This document shows, piece after piece, positions 1-7,440 of a stretch of 16,452 nt of DNA (position 1 is the first letter of the stretch; every line of letters starts with the position of its first letter). The translations under genes were made by a program, and so were the position numbers. The notes below the pieces were generated by a model. The model was given only the letters and a program-made list of their open reading frames with translations. It searched no databases and was not told where the DNA came from. The DNA comes from Candidatus Woesearchaeota archaeon (GTDB lineage Archaea; Nanobdellota; Nanobdellia; Woesearchaeales; GW2011-AR4). The stretch is taken from contig JACPMQ010000015.1 of the NCBI GenBank assembly GCA_016185955.1, forward strand, positions 1 through 16,452, in the 5' to 3' direction.

Positions 1-35
1 CTGAGCAACATGAAATGTTGCGAAGTTGAGAGGTA
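1..35. repeat. Palindromic repeat module A (copy 1)
   Basis: This module recurs at 14345-14379 with a single difference (T versus C at position 26). Its core is a hairpin, GCAACAT-GAA-ATGTTGC, at 5-21. The window starts inside or at the edge of the repeat, so its true left end is unknown. It looks like an extragenic palindromic element rather than a gene. Confidence 0.75.
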
Positions 36-42
36 TATAATC

Positions 43-77
43 AAAAATTCCACCAATCCGAGATTGGTGGAATTTTT
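43..77. repeat. Perfect 16-bp hairpin with A/T-tract ends
   Basis: AAAAATTCCACCAATC (43-58), loop CGA, then the exact reverse complement (62-77). The stem ends in an A-run on one side and a T-run on the other, so it would read as a stem plus U-tract from either strand. It could act as a bidirectional terminator or be a mobile palindrome. The same AAAAATTCC...GGAATTTTT frame is reused at 141-175. Confidence 0.7.
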
Positions 78-140
78 GTCAATGACGAGCAACGGCCAAA
101 GCAAAACAATGCCGAATTGCAAGATTACCAACGTAACTTG

Positions 141-175
141 TAAAAATTCCGCTGTTCGCAACAGCGGAATTTTTA
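141..175. repeat. Second perfect 16-bp hairpin, same design
   Basis: TAAAAATTCCGCTGTT (141-156), loop CGC, then the exact complement (160-175). It shares the AAAAATTCC/GGAATTTTT outer stem with 43-77 but has a different inner stem. A decayed copy lies at 1175-1213, and 14 nt of its right arm (AACAGCGGAATTTT) recur at the 3' end of the TrmB-like gene near 3193-3206. Confidence 0.7.
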
Positions 176-176
176 C

Positions 177-200
177 GGCTCCGCACAAGCACGAATAAGA
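177..200. repeat. Repeat module B (copy 1)
   Basis: The 24 nt from GGCTCC to AATAAGA are identical to 14386-14409. In that second copy module B follows module A after only 6 nt, while here two hairpins and about 140 nt separate them. Its last bases begin another inverted repeat, GAATAAGATT (193-202) with AATCTTATTC (215-224), just before the promoter of the first gene. Confidence 0.7.
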
Positions 201-230
201 TTTTGCAACAACCTAATCTTATTCAAAAAA

Positions 231-239
231 AATTTAAAG
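231..239 (+). promoter_or_regulatory. TATA box of the first gene
   Basis: AATTTAAAG, preceded by an A-run, ends 23 nt before the ATG at 262. This is the spacing expected for a leaderless archaeal transcript. Confidence 0.5.
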
Positions 240-261
240 TTGCCTCTATTCCTTTTTGCAA

Positions 262-864
262 ATGGAAAAATCAATAGAAGAAATTGTTGATGCATTAGGG
301 AAACATTTGCGGGACTATTATACAACTAAAGGAATGGGGTATTATTCCGGTAAAAAATTTTTTAGAGAAGTGGATAATGATGCAATTCATGCCGATAACA
401 TTCTTTTTGGCGGTCAAATGATGCTTAATGGCGCTTCTATGACTCTTGAAACAACGCCTATAAAATGGTCGAGAGAAAGACCTATAAAAAATTTAGAAAA
501 AAGAAAAGAAGCTGCACTTAAGGAAATTTGTGAGCGATTTGATAAATATGCTGCTGTAAGCCAAGCCTTCTCCGAAAAATACAGGCAAGAACTTGTCGAT
601 ATTTACAAAAAGGTTTTATACTTATACCAGAATTATCAAGGCGCAAGAGACGAAAAATTAACGGTAATTGAAAATGCAAATAGCGGAAGGCTTGAAGCTT
701 TGCAAAATGGGCAGGCAATATACCCTAAGCATTTAGAAAGTTTAACTGTGGCTTTGGGATTCTTGATGCCAGAGAGAATAGATATTGGAGATTTTAAGAA
801 AAGAGTGGAAGCGCTTAAATCCAATTATCGCCAAATATTTTATGAACAGATGAGTTCTAAATAA
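262..864 (+). CDS. Hypothetical protein, 200 aa
   Basis: I do not recognise a family. The ATG at 262 is preferred over the in-frame TTG at 256 because a TATA-like element lies the right distance upstream for leaderless translation. The protein is soluble, with no signal peptide or membrane segment. The first 70 residues are mixed, with a glycine/tyrosine-rich stretch (around residues 24-31). From about residue 75 it is strongly helical and charged, a likely helical bundle or coiled coil. It has no cysteine cluster or recognisable catalytic motif. It sits alone between the palindromic repeats and a small cysteine-rich gene, so context gives no role. Codon use resembles its neighbours, and the long uninterrupted frame supports a real gene. 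Confidence 0.7.
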   Translation: MEKSIEEIVDALGKHLRDYYTTKGMGYYSGKKFFREVDNDAIHADNILFGGQMMLNGASMTLETTPIKWSRERPIKNLEKRKEAALKEICERFDKYAAVSQAFSEKYRQELVDIYKKVLYLYQNYQGARDEKLTVIENANSGRLEALQNGQAIYPKHLESLTVALGFLMPERIDIGDFKKRVEALKSNYRQIFYEQMSSK

Positions 865-936
865 TGTTTAGGAAATTTTTATTAAAAGCTGATTTTATCG
901 CAACTTTTTTATATTTACTCTACTTCTTTATTATTA

Positions 937-1122
937 ATGGAAGCAGGCAACAAAACAGAAGCCAAAGAAGAAAAAGGAAAAAAATCAGATGTGCCAGCGT
1001 GCTGCATTGGATGTGTCAGATTTGAAAGCTTTGGAAAAAACTGCTGGTATTACTGGGAAGGCAAAAAGCACTGCACTATGTGGACATCTGACTGGGATGA
1101 GGCAGCAATGCAGCAGTTTTAG
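937..1122 (+). CDS. Small cysteine-rich, probably zinc-binding protein, 61 aa
   Basis: The first 20 residues are a charged Lys/Glu-rich tail. The rest holds five cysteines at 22, 23, 26, 36 and 46 plus many aromatic residues (Trp 37, 40, 49, 53). The spacing C-X2-C-X9-C-X9-C fits a small zinc ribbon or knuckle, which is inferred from spacing alone. The start is supported by a TATA-like TTTTTTATATTTA at 905-917, about 26 nt upstream, giving a leaderless mRNA. No family is recognised. Its compact size, stable fold signature and own promoter argue that it is a real small gene rather than chance. It might bind nucleic acid or a partner protein, but nothing in the sequence decides this. Confidence 0.6.
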   Translation: MEAGNKTEAKEEKGKKSDVPACCIGCVRFESFGKNCWYYWEGKKHCTMWTSDWDEAAMQQF

Positions 1123-1174
1123 CTGAGAATTCTTTAATACGAAAATTGCGATGGCGAAAACCAAAATGCACTGG

Positions 1175-1213
1175 TAAAAATTCCGCCGTTCGCAAACAGC
1201 AAAGATTTTACAA
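1175..1213. repeat. Decayed copy of the 141-175 palindrome
   Basis: The left arm TAAAAATTCCGCCGTT and loop CGC match 141-159 with one change. The right arm (AAACAGCAAAGATTTTA) has lost several pairing bases. It lies in the spacer between the small Cys-rich gene and the next promoter, and shows that this palindrome family is dispersed. Confidence 0.5.
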
Positions 1214-1266
1214 TTTATCATTTTTTAGTACTAATAACAATATTACTATTGTCTAATAACAAAAAC

Positions 1267-1274
1267 TTTAAATA
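1267..1274 (+). promoter_or_regulatory. TATA box of the secreted beta-sandwich gene
   Basis: TTTAAATA predicts transcription starting near 1296. That leaves a leader of about 15 nt, which holds GGGTGG at 1298-1303, seven bases before the ATG. This may be a weak ribosome binding site, in contrast to the leaderless neighbours. Confidence 0.5.
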
Positions 1275-1310
1275 CTAGTTGTGTTTTTCAGTGCATTGGG
1301 TGGTTATATA

Positions 1311-2396
1311 ATGAAACTAAAAATTTTAGCTGGATTAATATTGGTTCTTTTTATAATGCCAGCAGCGCTTGCTGCAAACGAATTTGGAAAAGTAATAAAA
1401 GGCGGAAAGCTTATAATAAATAGTGTTGATGTCAAAATTGACGGCAAAACAGACAAAAATGTTGGTTTTGGAGATGTAATAAGGCGTGAAGCAAAGCCAG
1501 GCTCCAAAGTTGAATTTGAAGTTGAAATTAAAAATAATTTTACAAGAGAGCAAGACCTTAAGATAGAAGATATTGCTGCCACAGTCACAATTGAAGGGAT
1601 AGATGATGGTGATGATCTTGATGAGGATGCCACGGAATTTGATTTAAGGGCTGGCAGAGATGACAACGTAAAGGTCGAATTTGATATTCCCCAAGAAGTG
1701 GATGAAGATACTTTTGATGTCCTTATAGATGTTGATGGCAGAGATGAAAATGGAACAAGCCATCAAGTTCAGTTCGAGCTTGACTTAGAAGTAAAGAAGG
1801 AAAAGCATGAAGTGAAGTTTTTGCAGAATTCATTAAGCCCTTCAGAGATTAAGTGCGGAAGGTCTGTGCAGCTTTCTACAAGAGTAATAAACACAGGCTC
1901 AAATGACGAAGACAGTGTTGTTTTGGAAGTGCGCAATGATATCTTAAAAGCAAACTTCAAGGAAACCTTTGACTTAACTAATGATGCCTTTGATGATGAC
2001 AGCAAATTCAGGAAGACATTTACTTTTGTAGTTCCGCAGGATGCAGCAGCTGGAGTTTACCCAATTGTTTCAAAGCTAACCTATAATGAGGGCAAAACAA
2101 TAAAGGCTGAAACAGCAGAACTCTCAATAGTTGAATGTGAACTGCTAAAACAGCCTGAAGAGAAGAAGGAGGAAGTGAAGAAAGATACAGAAGTAGTGGT
2201 TGTTCAGCCACCAGTAACACAGCCTGCATTGCCAACAGGCAAAGCAATAGCAGAAATAACATCAACTCCAACAACTGAGGAAAAGCCTTTGTTCCAGACA
2301 TCAGGGTTTTTAATGGCTTTAATTGCAGGAGAAGTTTTGCTGATTATAATAGCAGTTTTGATTGTAGTTACAGCAGTCAGAAGGAGAAGGGAATAA
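1311..2396 (+). CDS. Secreted, C-terminally anchored acidic beta-sandwich (COG1361/CARDB-like) protein, 361 aa
   Basis: Likely a cell-surface protein. Residues 1-21 form a signal peptide (Lys-rich start, hydrophobic core, ALA before AN). Two modules of alternating beta-strand character follow (about 25-155 and 160-270), with phrases such as VEFEVEIKNNF and VQLSTRVINTGS that are typical of COG1361/CARDB-type Ig-like domains. An acidic stretch lies near residues 105-125. A Lys/Glu then Pro/Thr-rich stalk (about 280-325) leads to one membrane helix (about 332-356) and a RRRRE cytoplasmic end. The layout is that of an S-layer-associated or envelope protein held by its C-terminus. The ATG at 1311 is chosen because the signal peptide starts there; ten upstream in-frame codons (from 1281) add nothing. 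A signal peptidase I gene in the same window could process it. The domain family is judged from pattern only. Confidence 0.75.
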   Translation: MKLKILAGLILVLFIMPAALAANEFGKVIKGGKLIINSVDVKIDGKTDKNVGFGDVIRREAKPGSKVEFEVEIKNNFTREQDLKIEDIAATVTIEGIDDGDDLDEDATEFDLRAGRDDNVKVEFDIPQEVDEDTFDVLIDVDGRDENGTSHQVQFELDLEVKKEKHEVKFLQNSLSPSEIKCGRSVQLSTRVINTGSNDEDSVVLEVRNDILKANFKETFDLTNDAFDDDSKFRKTFTFVVPQDAAAGVYPIVSKLTYNEGKTIKAETAELSIVECELLKQPEEKKEEVKKDTEVVVVQPPVTQPALPTGKAIAEITSTPTTEEKPLFQTSGFLMALIAGEVLLIIIAVLIVVTAVRRRRE

Positions 2397-2398
2397 AC

Positions 2399-2417
2399 CT
2401 CTTTTTTTTTACTTTTT
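2399..2417 (+). terminator. U-rich termination tract
   Basis: A run of ten T followed by ACTTTTTGTT directly after the stop at 2396. Archaeal RNA polymerase terminates at such tracts, helped by FttA, which is itself encoded at 3982. Confidence 0.5.
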
Positions 2418-2446
2418 GTTATTTAATTTTTTTATTATTCAACAAA

Positions 2447-3229
2447 ATGTTACTTCACAAAGAATCTTTAAATGAGCTAAGGCAGCATTTCAGGCTGAAC
2501 ATTTATGAAATTAAGATATGGACTTCTTTATTAAGCAGGGGCATTGCTGCTGCGTCAGAGCTTGCTGAAATATCCAGCGTTCCGCGAAGCAGATGCTATG
2601 ATGTTCTTGAAAGCCTTGAGAAAAAGGGCTTTATTATGATGAAAATTGGAAAGCCCATTAAATATATAGCTGTAGAGCCTGAAGCTATAATGGAAAGGGT
2701 GGAAAAACAGCTAAAGGAAGAAGCAGAGCAAAAAATACAGATAATGGAAGAGCTAAAGGAAACAGACATATTTAAGGAGTTAGAGCTTCTGCACAAAACA
2801 GGCATTAAAAAAATTGACGTGGACAGCATAACTGATTCTGTAGTAGGAAGGAATAATGTCAACAGATTCATCAAGGAAATGATTTTAAGGGCTGGCAAGA
2901 GCGTTACAATAGTGACAAACAAGGAAGGAATAAGGCAGAAATTAAAGATTTTGAAAAAGCTTAATGAAAATCTCATAAAAAGAAAAATTAAGGTCAGGGT
3001 TTATACAAATGATGAGGAAAGCATAAATGCTAGCCTAAAAGGAATTGAAATATCCAAAATCAATTATAACGGAAGGTTTGTAAATGTGGATAATGAGGAA
3101 ATCTTTTTTGTAATGGGCCAAGATAAGGAATACTCTTCTGGCATATGGGTTAAAAGCCAATTTTTTGTCAGCAATTTGAATGCATTGATTGAAAACAGCG
3201 GAATTTTCGCAATCGAAACATTTAAATAG
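2447..3229 (+). CDS. TrmB-family transcriptional regulator, 260 aa
   Basis: Residues 1-75 form a winged helix-turn-helix of the TrmB/Sugar-specific regulator type: the segment around AASELAEISSVPRSRCYDVL matches the family pattern of a recognition helix followed by LEKKGFI and the K-P-I-K-Y wing. Residues 80-115 are a charged coiled coil for dimerisation. From about 120 a mixed alpha/beta domain (VTIVTNKEGIR, KVRVYTN) resembles the C-terminal effector domain seen in many TrmB proteins. The effector is unknown; sugar binding is typical of characterised members but is not shown here. TTATTTAA at 2419-2426 predicts leaderless transcription from the ATG at 2447. The gene lies between a surface protein and psmB, with no obvious target. 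Its last codons (NSGIF) coincide with a 14-nt match to the palindrome family at 141-175. Confidence 0.8.
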   Translation: MLLHKESLNELRQHFRLNIYEIKIWTSLLSRGIAAASELAEISSVPRSRCYDVLESLEKKGFIMMKIGKPIKYIAVEPEAIMERVEKQLKEEAEQKIQIMEELKETDIFKELELLHKTGIKKIDVDSITDSVVGRNNVNRFIKEMILRAGKSVTIVTNKEGIRQKLKILKKLNENLIKRKIKVRVYTNDEESINASLKGIEISKINYNGRFVNVDNEEIFFVMGQDKEYSSGIWVKSQFFVSNLNALIENSGIFAIETFK

Positions 3230-3260
3230 AAGGTATCTTTAGCTGATATTAAGAGTTCTA

Positions 3261-3298
3261 TTAATTAAAAATGGTTGAGTTAATTAAAAATGATTGAA
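3261..3298 (+). repeat. Tandem 19-bp duplication over the psmB start
   Basis: TTAATTAAAAATGGTTGAG at 3261-3279 is followed at once by TTAATTAAAAATGATTGAA at 3280-3298. Both copies carry an ATG in the same context. The first ATG (3271) opens an 8-codon out-of-frame reading frame that ends across the true start; the second (3290) opens psmB. The first copy also supplies the TATA-like TATTAATTAAA about 26 nt before 3290. Confidence 0.8.
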
Positions 3299-3931
3299 GG
3301 CGACATTACAAAAACAGGCACAACAACTCTAGCTTTAGTGTGCAAAGAGGGCATTGTATTGGCAGCAGACAAAAGAGCAACTTCCGGCTATTTGATTTCC
3401 TATAAAAAATTTGATAAGATAATAAATATCACAGATAATATTGCAGTAACTGTAGCCGGCACAGTCTCAGATGTGCAGCTTTTGGCAAAATACATAAAAG
3501 CAGAGCTTAAATTAAAGCAGATAAGAACTGACAGGGAAAATACTGTTAAGGAAGCTGCAAACTTGCTCTCAATGCTTGTTTACAGCAATATAAGAAAGCT
3601 AAGCCTTATCCCAGGAATATCTCATTTCATTGTTGGCGGCAAAGACGAATCAGGCTTTCATGTTTATGACTTAAGCCCGGATGGCAGCATAGTTGAAGTA
3701 GATGATTATATTTCTTCAGGCTCTGGAAGTGTAATGGTTTATGGTGTTCTTGAAACACTTTATAAGGAAAATATGAGCATAGATGAAGGAATTAAGCTTG
3801 CTGCAAAATCAATACTTGCAGCTCTGCAAAGGGATATTGCATCGGGAAACGGGATAAGCATTGTTACCATAACAAAAGACGGTATAAAAAAGGTTATCTC
3901 AAAAGAAATTGAAACCAAGATAGAAATTTAG
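3290..3931 (+). CDS. psmB: Proteasome subunit beta (20S core peptidase)
   Basis: The catalytic subunit of the archaeal 20S proteasome, an N-terminal threonine hydrolase acting in the cytoplasm. A ten-residue propeptide ends in Gly10, so autocleavage would expose Thr11 (GTTTLA). Counting from this Thr, the other catalytic residues fall where the family has them: Asp at mature 17 (Asp27, LAADKR) and Lys at mature 33 (Lys43). The Ser-Gly-Ser-Gly segment near residues 142-146 and the length of 213 aa are normal. The alpha subunit and the unfoldase are not in this window. The fttA gene follows after 50 nt on the same strand, an arrangement common in archaea, and the two may share a transcript. The start at 3290 is preferred because only it gives a correct propeptide. 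Confidence 0.96.
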   Translation: MIEGDITKTGTTTLALVCKEGIVLAADKRATSGYLISYKKFDKIINITDNIAVTVAGTVSDVQLLAKYIKAELKLKQIRTDRENTVKEAANLLSMLVYSNIRKLSLIPGISHFIVGGKDESGFHVYDLSPDGSIVEVDDYISSGSGSVMVYGVLETLYKENMSIDEGIKLAAKSILAALQRDIASGNGISIVTITKDGIKKVISKEIETKIEI

Positions 3932-3981
3932 AGTTTTGTCTCCTAAAGTTCTAAAACCAAAATTCTGACAAAGTTGGACAA

Positions 3982-5874
3982 ATGACAGAAATAATTAAAG
4001 AAATCTTGAAAAATTTGCCAAATGACAAAATAAGCGAGGCTAATTTTGAAGCAGCAAACATAGTCTTATATACAAAAGACAAGGATTTTTTCTTGAATAA
4101 CAATGGCGTCATTAAAAAAATAGTTGATAGTATAAAGAAAAGAGTGGAATTAAGGCCCGATCCAAGCATAACTATGGGAATGGAAGAGACTGAAAAAGAG
4201 ATAAGGCAAATAATTCCGGAAGAAGCTGGGCTTGATCAAATAATTTTTGATCCGCAGAGAAGCCGAGTGATAATAGAAGCTGAAAAGCCTGGATTGGCAA
4301 TAGGCAAGCAAGGCTCAATCCTAAGGGATATAAGAAGCAGGACTTTATGGGTTCCGATAATACACAGAAAACCGGCAATAAGGTCAAAGCTGATAGAAAA
4401 TATACGTGCAGTTCTTTATCAGAATAGCGATTACAGGAGAAAGTTTTTGGATAAAGTAGGGCATAGGATTTATGACGGCTGGCTAAGGGAAAAAAAGAAC
4501 GAGTGGATTAGAATGTCATATCTTGGCAGCGCAAGGCAAGTGGGAAGAAGCTGCCTTTTTTTGCAAACGCCTGAAAGCAGGGTTTTGCTTGACTGCGGTG
4601 TTGATGTAGCGTCAGAGCAACAGCCTTACCCTTATCTAGAAGCGCCGGAATTTAACATAAATGAGTTGGATGCTGTAATTGTAAGCCATGCGCATGTTGA
4701 CCATAGTGGTTTTGTTCCTTATTTGTTTAAGTATGGCTATAGAGGCCCAGTTTACTGCACTGCTCCCACTAGAGATGTTATGTCATTAATGCTTTTGGAT
4801 TATGTTAAAATACAGAGATCAGAAGGCAAGGAGCCAATTTTTAGTACAGATGACATAAAGGAAATGGTTAAGCATACTATCACACTGGACTATGACGAAG
4901 TTACAGATGTAACTCCTGATGTAAGAATAACTTTATACAATGCAGGGCATATTTTAGGAAGCGCCATGGTGCATTTGCATGTCGGCAATGGACTGCATAA
5001 TATTTTATATTCTGCAGACCAAAAATATGGCAAGACAATGCTTCTTGACCCTGCTGTAACTTTATTTCCCAGACTAGAGACTTTGCTTTTGGAGTCCACT
5101 TATGGCGGCAAAGAGTCTTTCACTCCGGAGCGGCAGAAAAGTGATATAGAGCTGAAAAGAATAGTGCAAGAAACTTTAAGCCGCAATGGCAAGGTTCTAA
5201 TACCTACATTAGGAGTGGGAAGAAGCCAGGAAATAATGGTTGTAATTGAAAATATGGTAAGAACCGGAGTTCTTGAAAAAATACCTGTTTTTATAGATGG
5301 ATTAATATGGGATGTAACCGCAATACATACTGCATATCCTGAATTTCTTAATAATTCAATAAGAAAGCTTATATTCCATAAGGATCAAAATCCCTTTTTG
5401 TCTGATATTTTTAAAAGAGTAGGAAGTCAAGAAGAAAGAAGGCAGGTTATTGAGGAAACAGGCCCATGCGTAATTTTAGCCACATCAGGAATGCTGCAAG
5501 GAGGACCTTCTGTTGAATATTTAAGGCATTTAGCAGACAATCCAAGAAATTCAATGATATTTGTTAATTACCAAGGAGAAGGCAGCTTAGGAAGAAGAAT
5601 TCAAAGAGGAGAAAGAGAATATGCCATAGGCACTGCTAATAATAATGAAATTGTGCAGATAAAGCTTGAAGTGCATACTGTTGAAGGCTTTTCCGGGCAT
5701 AGCAATCGCAACCAATTATTGAATTTTGTTGCAAAATGCGAGCCAAGGCCTAAAAAAATTATAGTTAATCACGGAGAAAGCTCAAGTTGTTTGGATTTAG
5801 CAAGCTCATTGCATAAAAACTTCAGGATAGAAACAATAGCTCCAAGAAATTTGGAGAGTGTGAGGATTAAATAA
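3982..5874 (+). CDS. fttA: FttA/aCPSF1: KH-domain, beta-CASP ribonuclease and transcription termination factor
   Basis: A homologue of the CPSF73 endonuclease that cuts nascent RNA and terminates transcription in archaea. Domains in order: two N-terminal KH-type domains (about 1-145, with the G-x-x-G loop IGKQGS), then a metallo-beta-lactamase domain with the beta-CASP insert. Zinc ligands are visible: His236, His238, Asp240 and His241 (HAHVDH), His323 (AGHILGS) and Asp346 (SADQKYG). The beta-CASP motif A acid is Glu371 (LLLESTYGG), the conserved His573 lies in FSGHSN, and the final His597 in VNHGE. All catalytic ligands are therefore present. The usual FSGHSD reads FSGHSN here, a conservative change beside the key histidine. 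The length of 630 aa is typical. This is one of the clearest archaeal markers in the window. Confidence 0.96.
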   Translation: MTEIIKEILKNLPNDKISEANFEAANIVLYTKDKDFFLNNNGVIKKIVDSIKKRVELRPDPSITMGMEETEKEIRQIIPEEAGLDQIIFDPQRSRVIIEAEKPGLAIGKQGSILRDIRSRTLWVPIIHRKPAIRSKLIENIRAVLYQNSDYRRKFLDKVGHRIYDGWLREKKNEWIRMSYLGSARQVGRSCLFLQTPESRVLLDCGVDVASEQQPYPYLEAPEFNINELDAVIVSHAHVDHSGFVPYLFKYGYRGPVYCTAPTRDVMSLMLLDYVKIQRSEGKEPIFSTDDIKEMVKHTITLDYDEVTDVTPDVRITLYNAGHILGSAMVHLHVGNGLHNILYSADQKYGKTMLLDPAVTLFPRLETLLLESTYGGKESFTPERQKSDIELKRIVQETLSRNGKVLIPTLGVGRSQEIMVVIENMVRTGVLEKIPVFIDGLIWDVTAIHTAYPEFLNNSIRKLIFHKDQNPFLSDIFKRVGSQEERRQVIEETGPCVILATSGMLQGGPSVEYLRHLADNPRNSMIFVNYQGEGSLGRRIQRGEREYAIGTANNNEIVQIKLEVHTVEGFSGHSNRNQLLNFVAKCEPRPKKIIVNHGESSSCLDLASSLHKNFRIETIAPRNLESVRIK

Positions 5875-5957
5875 AGCAAATTAAATGGTTATTCTTTATA
5901 TAATATCTATAATATGTATCTACTAACACCTCTTATTCTAAATATATATGAAACTTA

Positions 5958-6106
5958 AAGTGGCTGCTCCAAAATAAGGGCGGTAGGCTGGCAGAAGAAT
6001 GTTAATTGGGCTATCAAAATGGCGTGTATCTGTAAAGATATTTTTATGATAAAAAAGAATCAAGATGCGCCATTTTGCCTAAAGCGCGGCTCTGGAGCAG
6101 CCACTT
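5958..6106 (+). mobile_element. TIR element, copy 1 (inner core only, 149 bp)
   Basis: It begins AAGTGGCTGCTCCA and ends with its exact reverse complement (14-bp terminal inverted repeats). Roughly nine tenths of it matches the cores of the copies at 11045-11250 and 16179-16384 by eye. It lacks the outer arms (GGCTCAGTAGAAATCCT...) that flank those copies. An inner palindrome, CAAAATGGCG with CGCCATTTTG, pairs perfectly here. It carries no open frame. It lies between the 3' ends of the convergent genes fttA and folC. No clear target duplication is seen. Confidence 0.8.
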
Positions 6107-6141
6107 ATTATTGTCAGCAGTTACTATTTGTGTACGCATTG

Positions 6142-7362
6142 CTATACTACCTCCCCAATCATATAAATAGAGCCGGTAACTAAAACCAAATCCTTTTTTG
6201 ATGCAGTTTTCTTCGCATAATTTAAAGCATTTTTTGGGTTTTTTATAATAATAGGATTATTAAAATATTTTTTAATTAATGATGTGTCAGCAGCCTTGTG
6301 GCTTTTTGATTTGGTAAGAATTATTTGCTCTGCTTTTGGCTTTATTATTTCTGATATTTTTTTTATATCCTTGTCATTTGAAAAGCCAGCTACGACTATT
6401 AATTTATCATAACTTACTTTATCTAACTCATTTGCCAGAGCCTTAAAGCCATTTGGATTATGAGCGCAGTCAATCAGCACATTTTTTGCTGTGTATTGAA
6501 ATCTTCCCGCCCATTTTGCATTCAATAAGCCATATTTTACATTTTTTTCAGTTATTGATATATTATAATATTTTTTTATTGCGTCTATTGCAGTTACAGC
6601 AATCGCAGCATTTATCACTTGAAATTCGCCTTTTAAGTTAGTTAATTTCAGATTTCTATAATTTTTGATGCAGAAGCTCCAAATTCCATTTTTCTCGTCA
6701 TAAAATTTTTTTATTTTTTTTCTTTTTATTATGGATAGCTCAGAATTTCTCATTTTTGCAATTTTCATAATTGTTTTTAATGCCGTTCCTTCAGCTGCTG
6801 TAACAGCAGGAATATTTTCCTTAATAATTCCTGCTTTCTCATAGGCTATTTTGCTCAAACTTTTTCCCAATATCAAAGTATGCTCATAATCTATGTTTGT
6901 TATTATAGAAACTAAAGGAACAACAACATTGGTAGCGTCTAGTCTTCCTCCAAGCCCGACTTCCAAAACAACAAAATCAACTTTTTGCTCGTAAAAATAC
7001 AGGAAAGCCATTGCAGTTGTTATCTCAAAAAAGCTCTGGTTTGTAATATATTTTTTTATTTTAGCGTAATACCACACTATATCTTTGTTTGTTATTAGCT
7101 CATTGTTAATTCTTATGCGCTCATTAAATCTTTTTAGGTGAGGGCTTGTGTACATTCCAACCTTATAGCCTGAATTAATTAAAACAGAATTTATCATTGC
7201 GCATACAGAGCCTTTTCCGTTTGTTCCTGCAACATGTATGCACTTTAATTTTTGCTGGGGATTTCCAATTTTATCCAGCAAAATTTTTATGTTTTCAAGC
7301 CCCAATTTTATTTTTGAGCTTTCTAATCTGTAAAGCTCATTTAATATTTGCTGGTAGTCCAT
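6142..7362 (-). CDS. folC: FolC-type folylpolyglutamate/dihydrofolate synthase, Mur-ligase family
   Basis: An ATP-dependent ligase that adds glutamate to (dihydro)pteroate or to folates, in the cytoplasm. The P-loop is AGTNGKGS at residues 45-52. It is followed by the family blocks YTSPHL (71-76), the FNERI segment, VLEVGLGGRLDATN (metal and substrate site) and TNIDYEHTLILG. In the C-terminal Mur-ligase domain, IDCAHNPNG carries the expected His and Asn. At 406 aa it has normal FolC length. The gene is divergent from the tRNA-Arg; TATAAATATATTTATA near 7389-7404 lies at leaderless distance. Folate enzymes are patchy in archaea. Whether this protein makes dihydrofolate, extends polyglutamate or uses another pterin cannot be told from sequence; no other folate genes are in the window. 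Confidence 0.9.
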   Translation of the reverse strand: MDYQQILNELYRLESSKIKLGLENIKILLDKIGNPQQKLKCIHVAGTNGKGSVCAMINSVLINSGYKVGMYTSPHLKRFNERIRINNELITNKDIVWYYAKIKKYITNQSFFEITTAMAFLYFYEQKVDFVVLEVGLGGRLDATNVVVPLVSIITNIDYEHTLILGKSLSKIAYEKAGIIKENIPAVTAAEGTALKTIMKIAKMRNSELSIIKRKKIKKFYDEKNGIWSFCIKNYRNLKLTNLKGEFQVINAAIAVTAIDAIKKYYNISITEKNVKYGLLNAKWAGRFQYTAKNVLIDCAHNPNGFKALANELDKVSYDKLIVVAGFSNDKDIKKISEIIKPKAEQIILTKSKSHKAADTSLIKKYFNNPIIIKNPKNALNYAKKTASKKDLVLVTGSIYMIGEVV

Positions 7363-7388
7363 ATAACAAAGTTAAAAAATAAGGAAGT

Positions 7389-7418
7389 TATAAATATATT
7401 TATACAAAATTTTATAAA
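7389..7418. promoter_or_regulatory. Divergent promoters for folC and tRNA-Arg
   Basis: The palindromic TATAAATATATTTATA (7389-7404) sits about 28 nt before the folC ATG on the minus strand. TTTATAAA (7411-7418) sits about 25 nt before the tRNA 5' end at 7441 on the plus strand. Both match archaeal TBP site spacing. Confidence 0.6.
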
Positions 7419-7440
7419 CCGCGTGAAGTGAATAGCTTAC

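Noticed and set aside
10..198. 62-codon plus-strand ORF
   Set aside because: It runs through both perfect hairpins and both repeat modules, so the frame is a by-product of palindromic sequence. It has no promoter or recognisable protein features.
1304..1666. 120-codon minus-strand ORF
   Set aside because: It overlaps the signal peptide and first domain of the secreted protein, which has a proper promoter and start. The antisense product is a low-complexity Ser-rich shadow.
4172..4387. Minus-strand ORF inside fttA
   Set aside because: It lies over the KH domains of a conserved gene and has no promoter; it is a shadow frame.
5689..5706. Loss of FttA activity through FSGHSN instead of FSGHSD
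   Set aside because: The histidine and all zinc ligands are present, and the changed residue is not a direct ligand as far as I know. I note it only as a small variation.
5914..5958. 14-codon ORF after fttA with TTTATATA upstream
   Set aside because: The TATA-like site is only about 15 nt before the ATG, too close for a normal start, and the frame ends where the mobile element begins.
5945..6120. Target-site duplication around element copy 1
   Set aside because: The flanks (AAACTTA on the left, ATTATTG on the right) show no convincing direct repeat beyond chance short matches.
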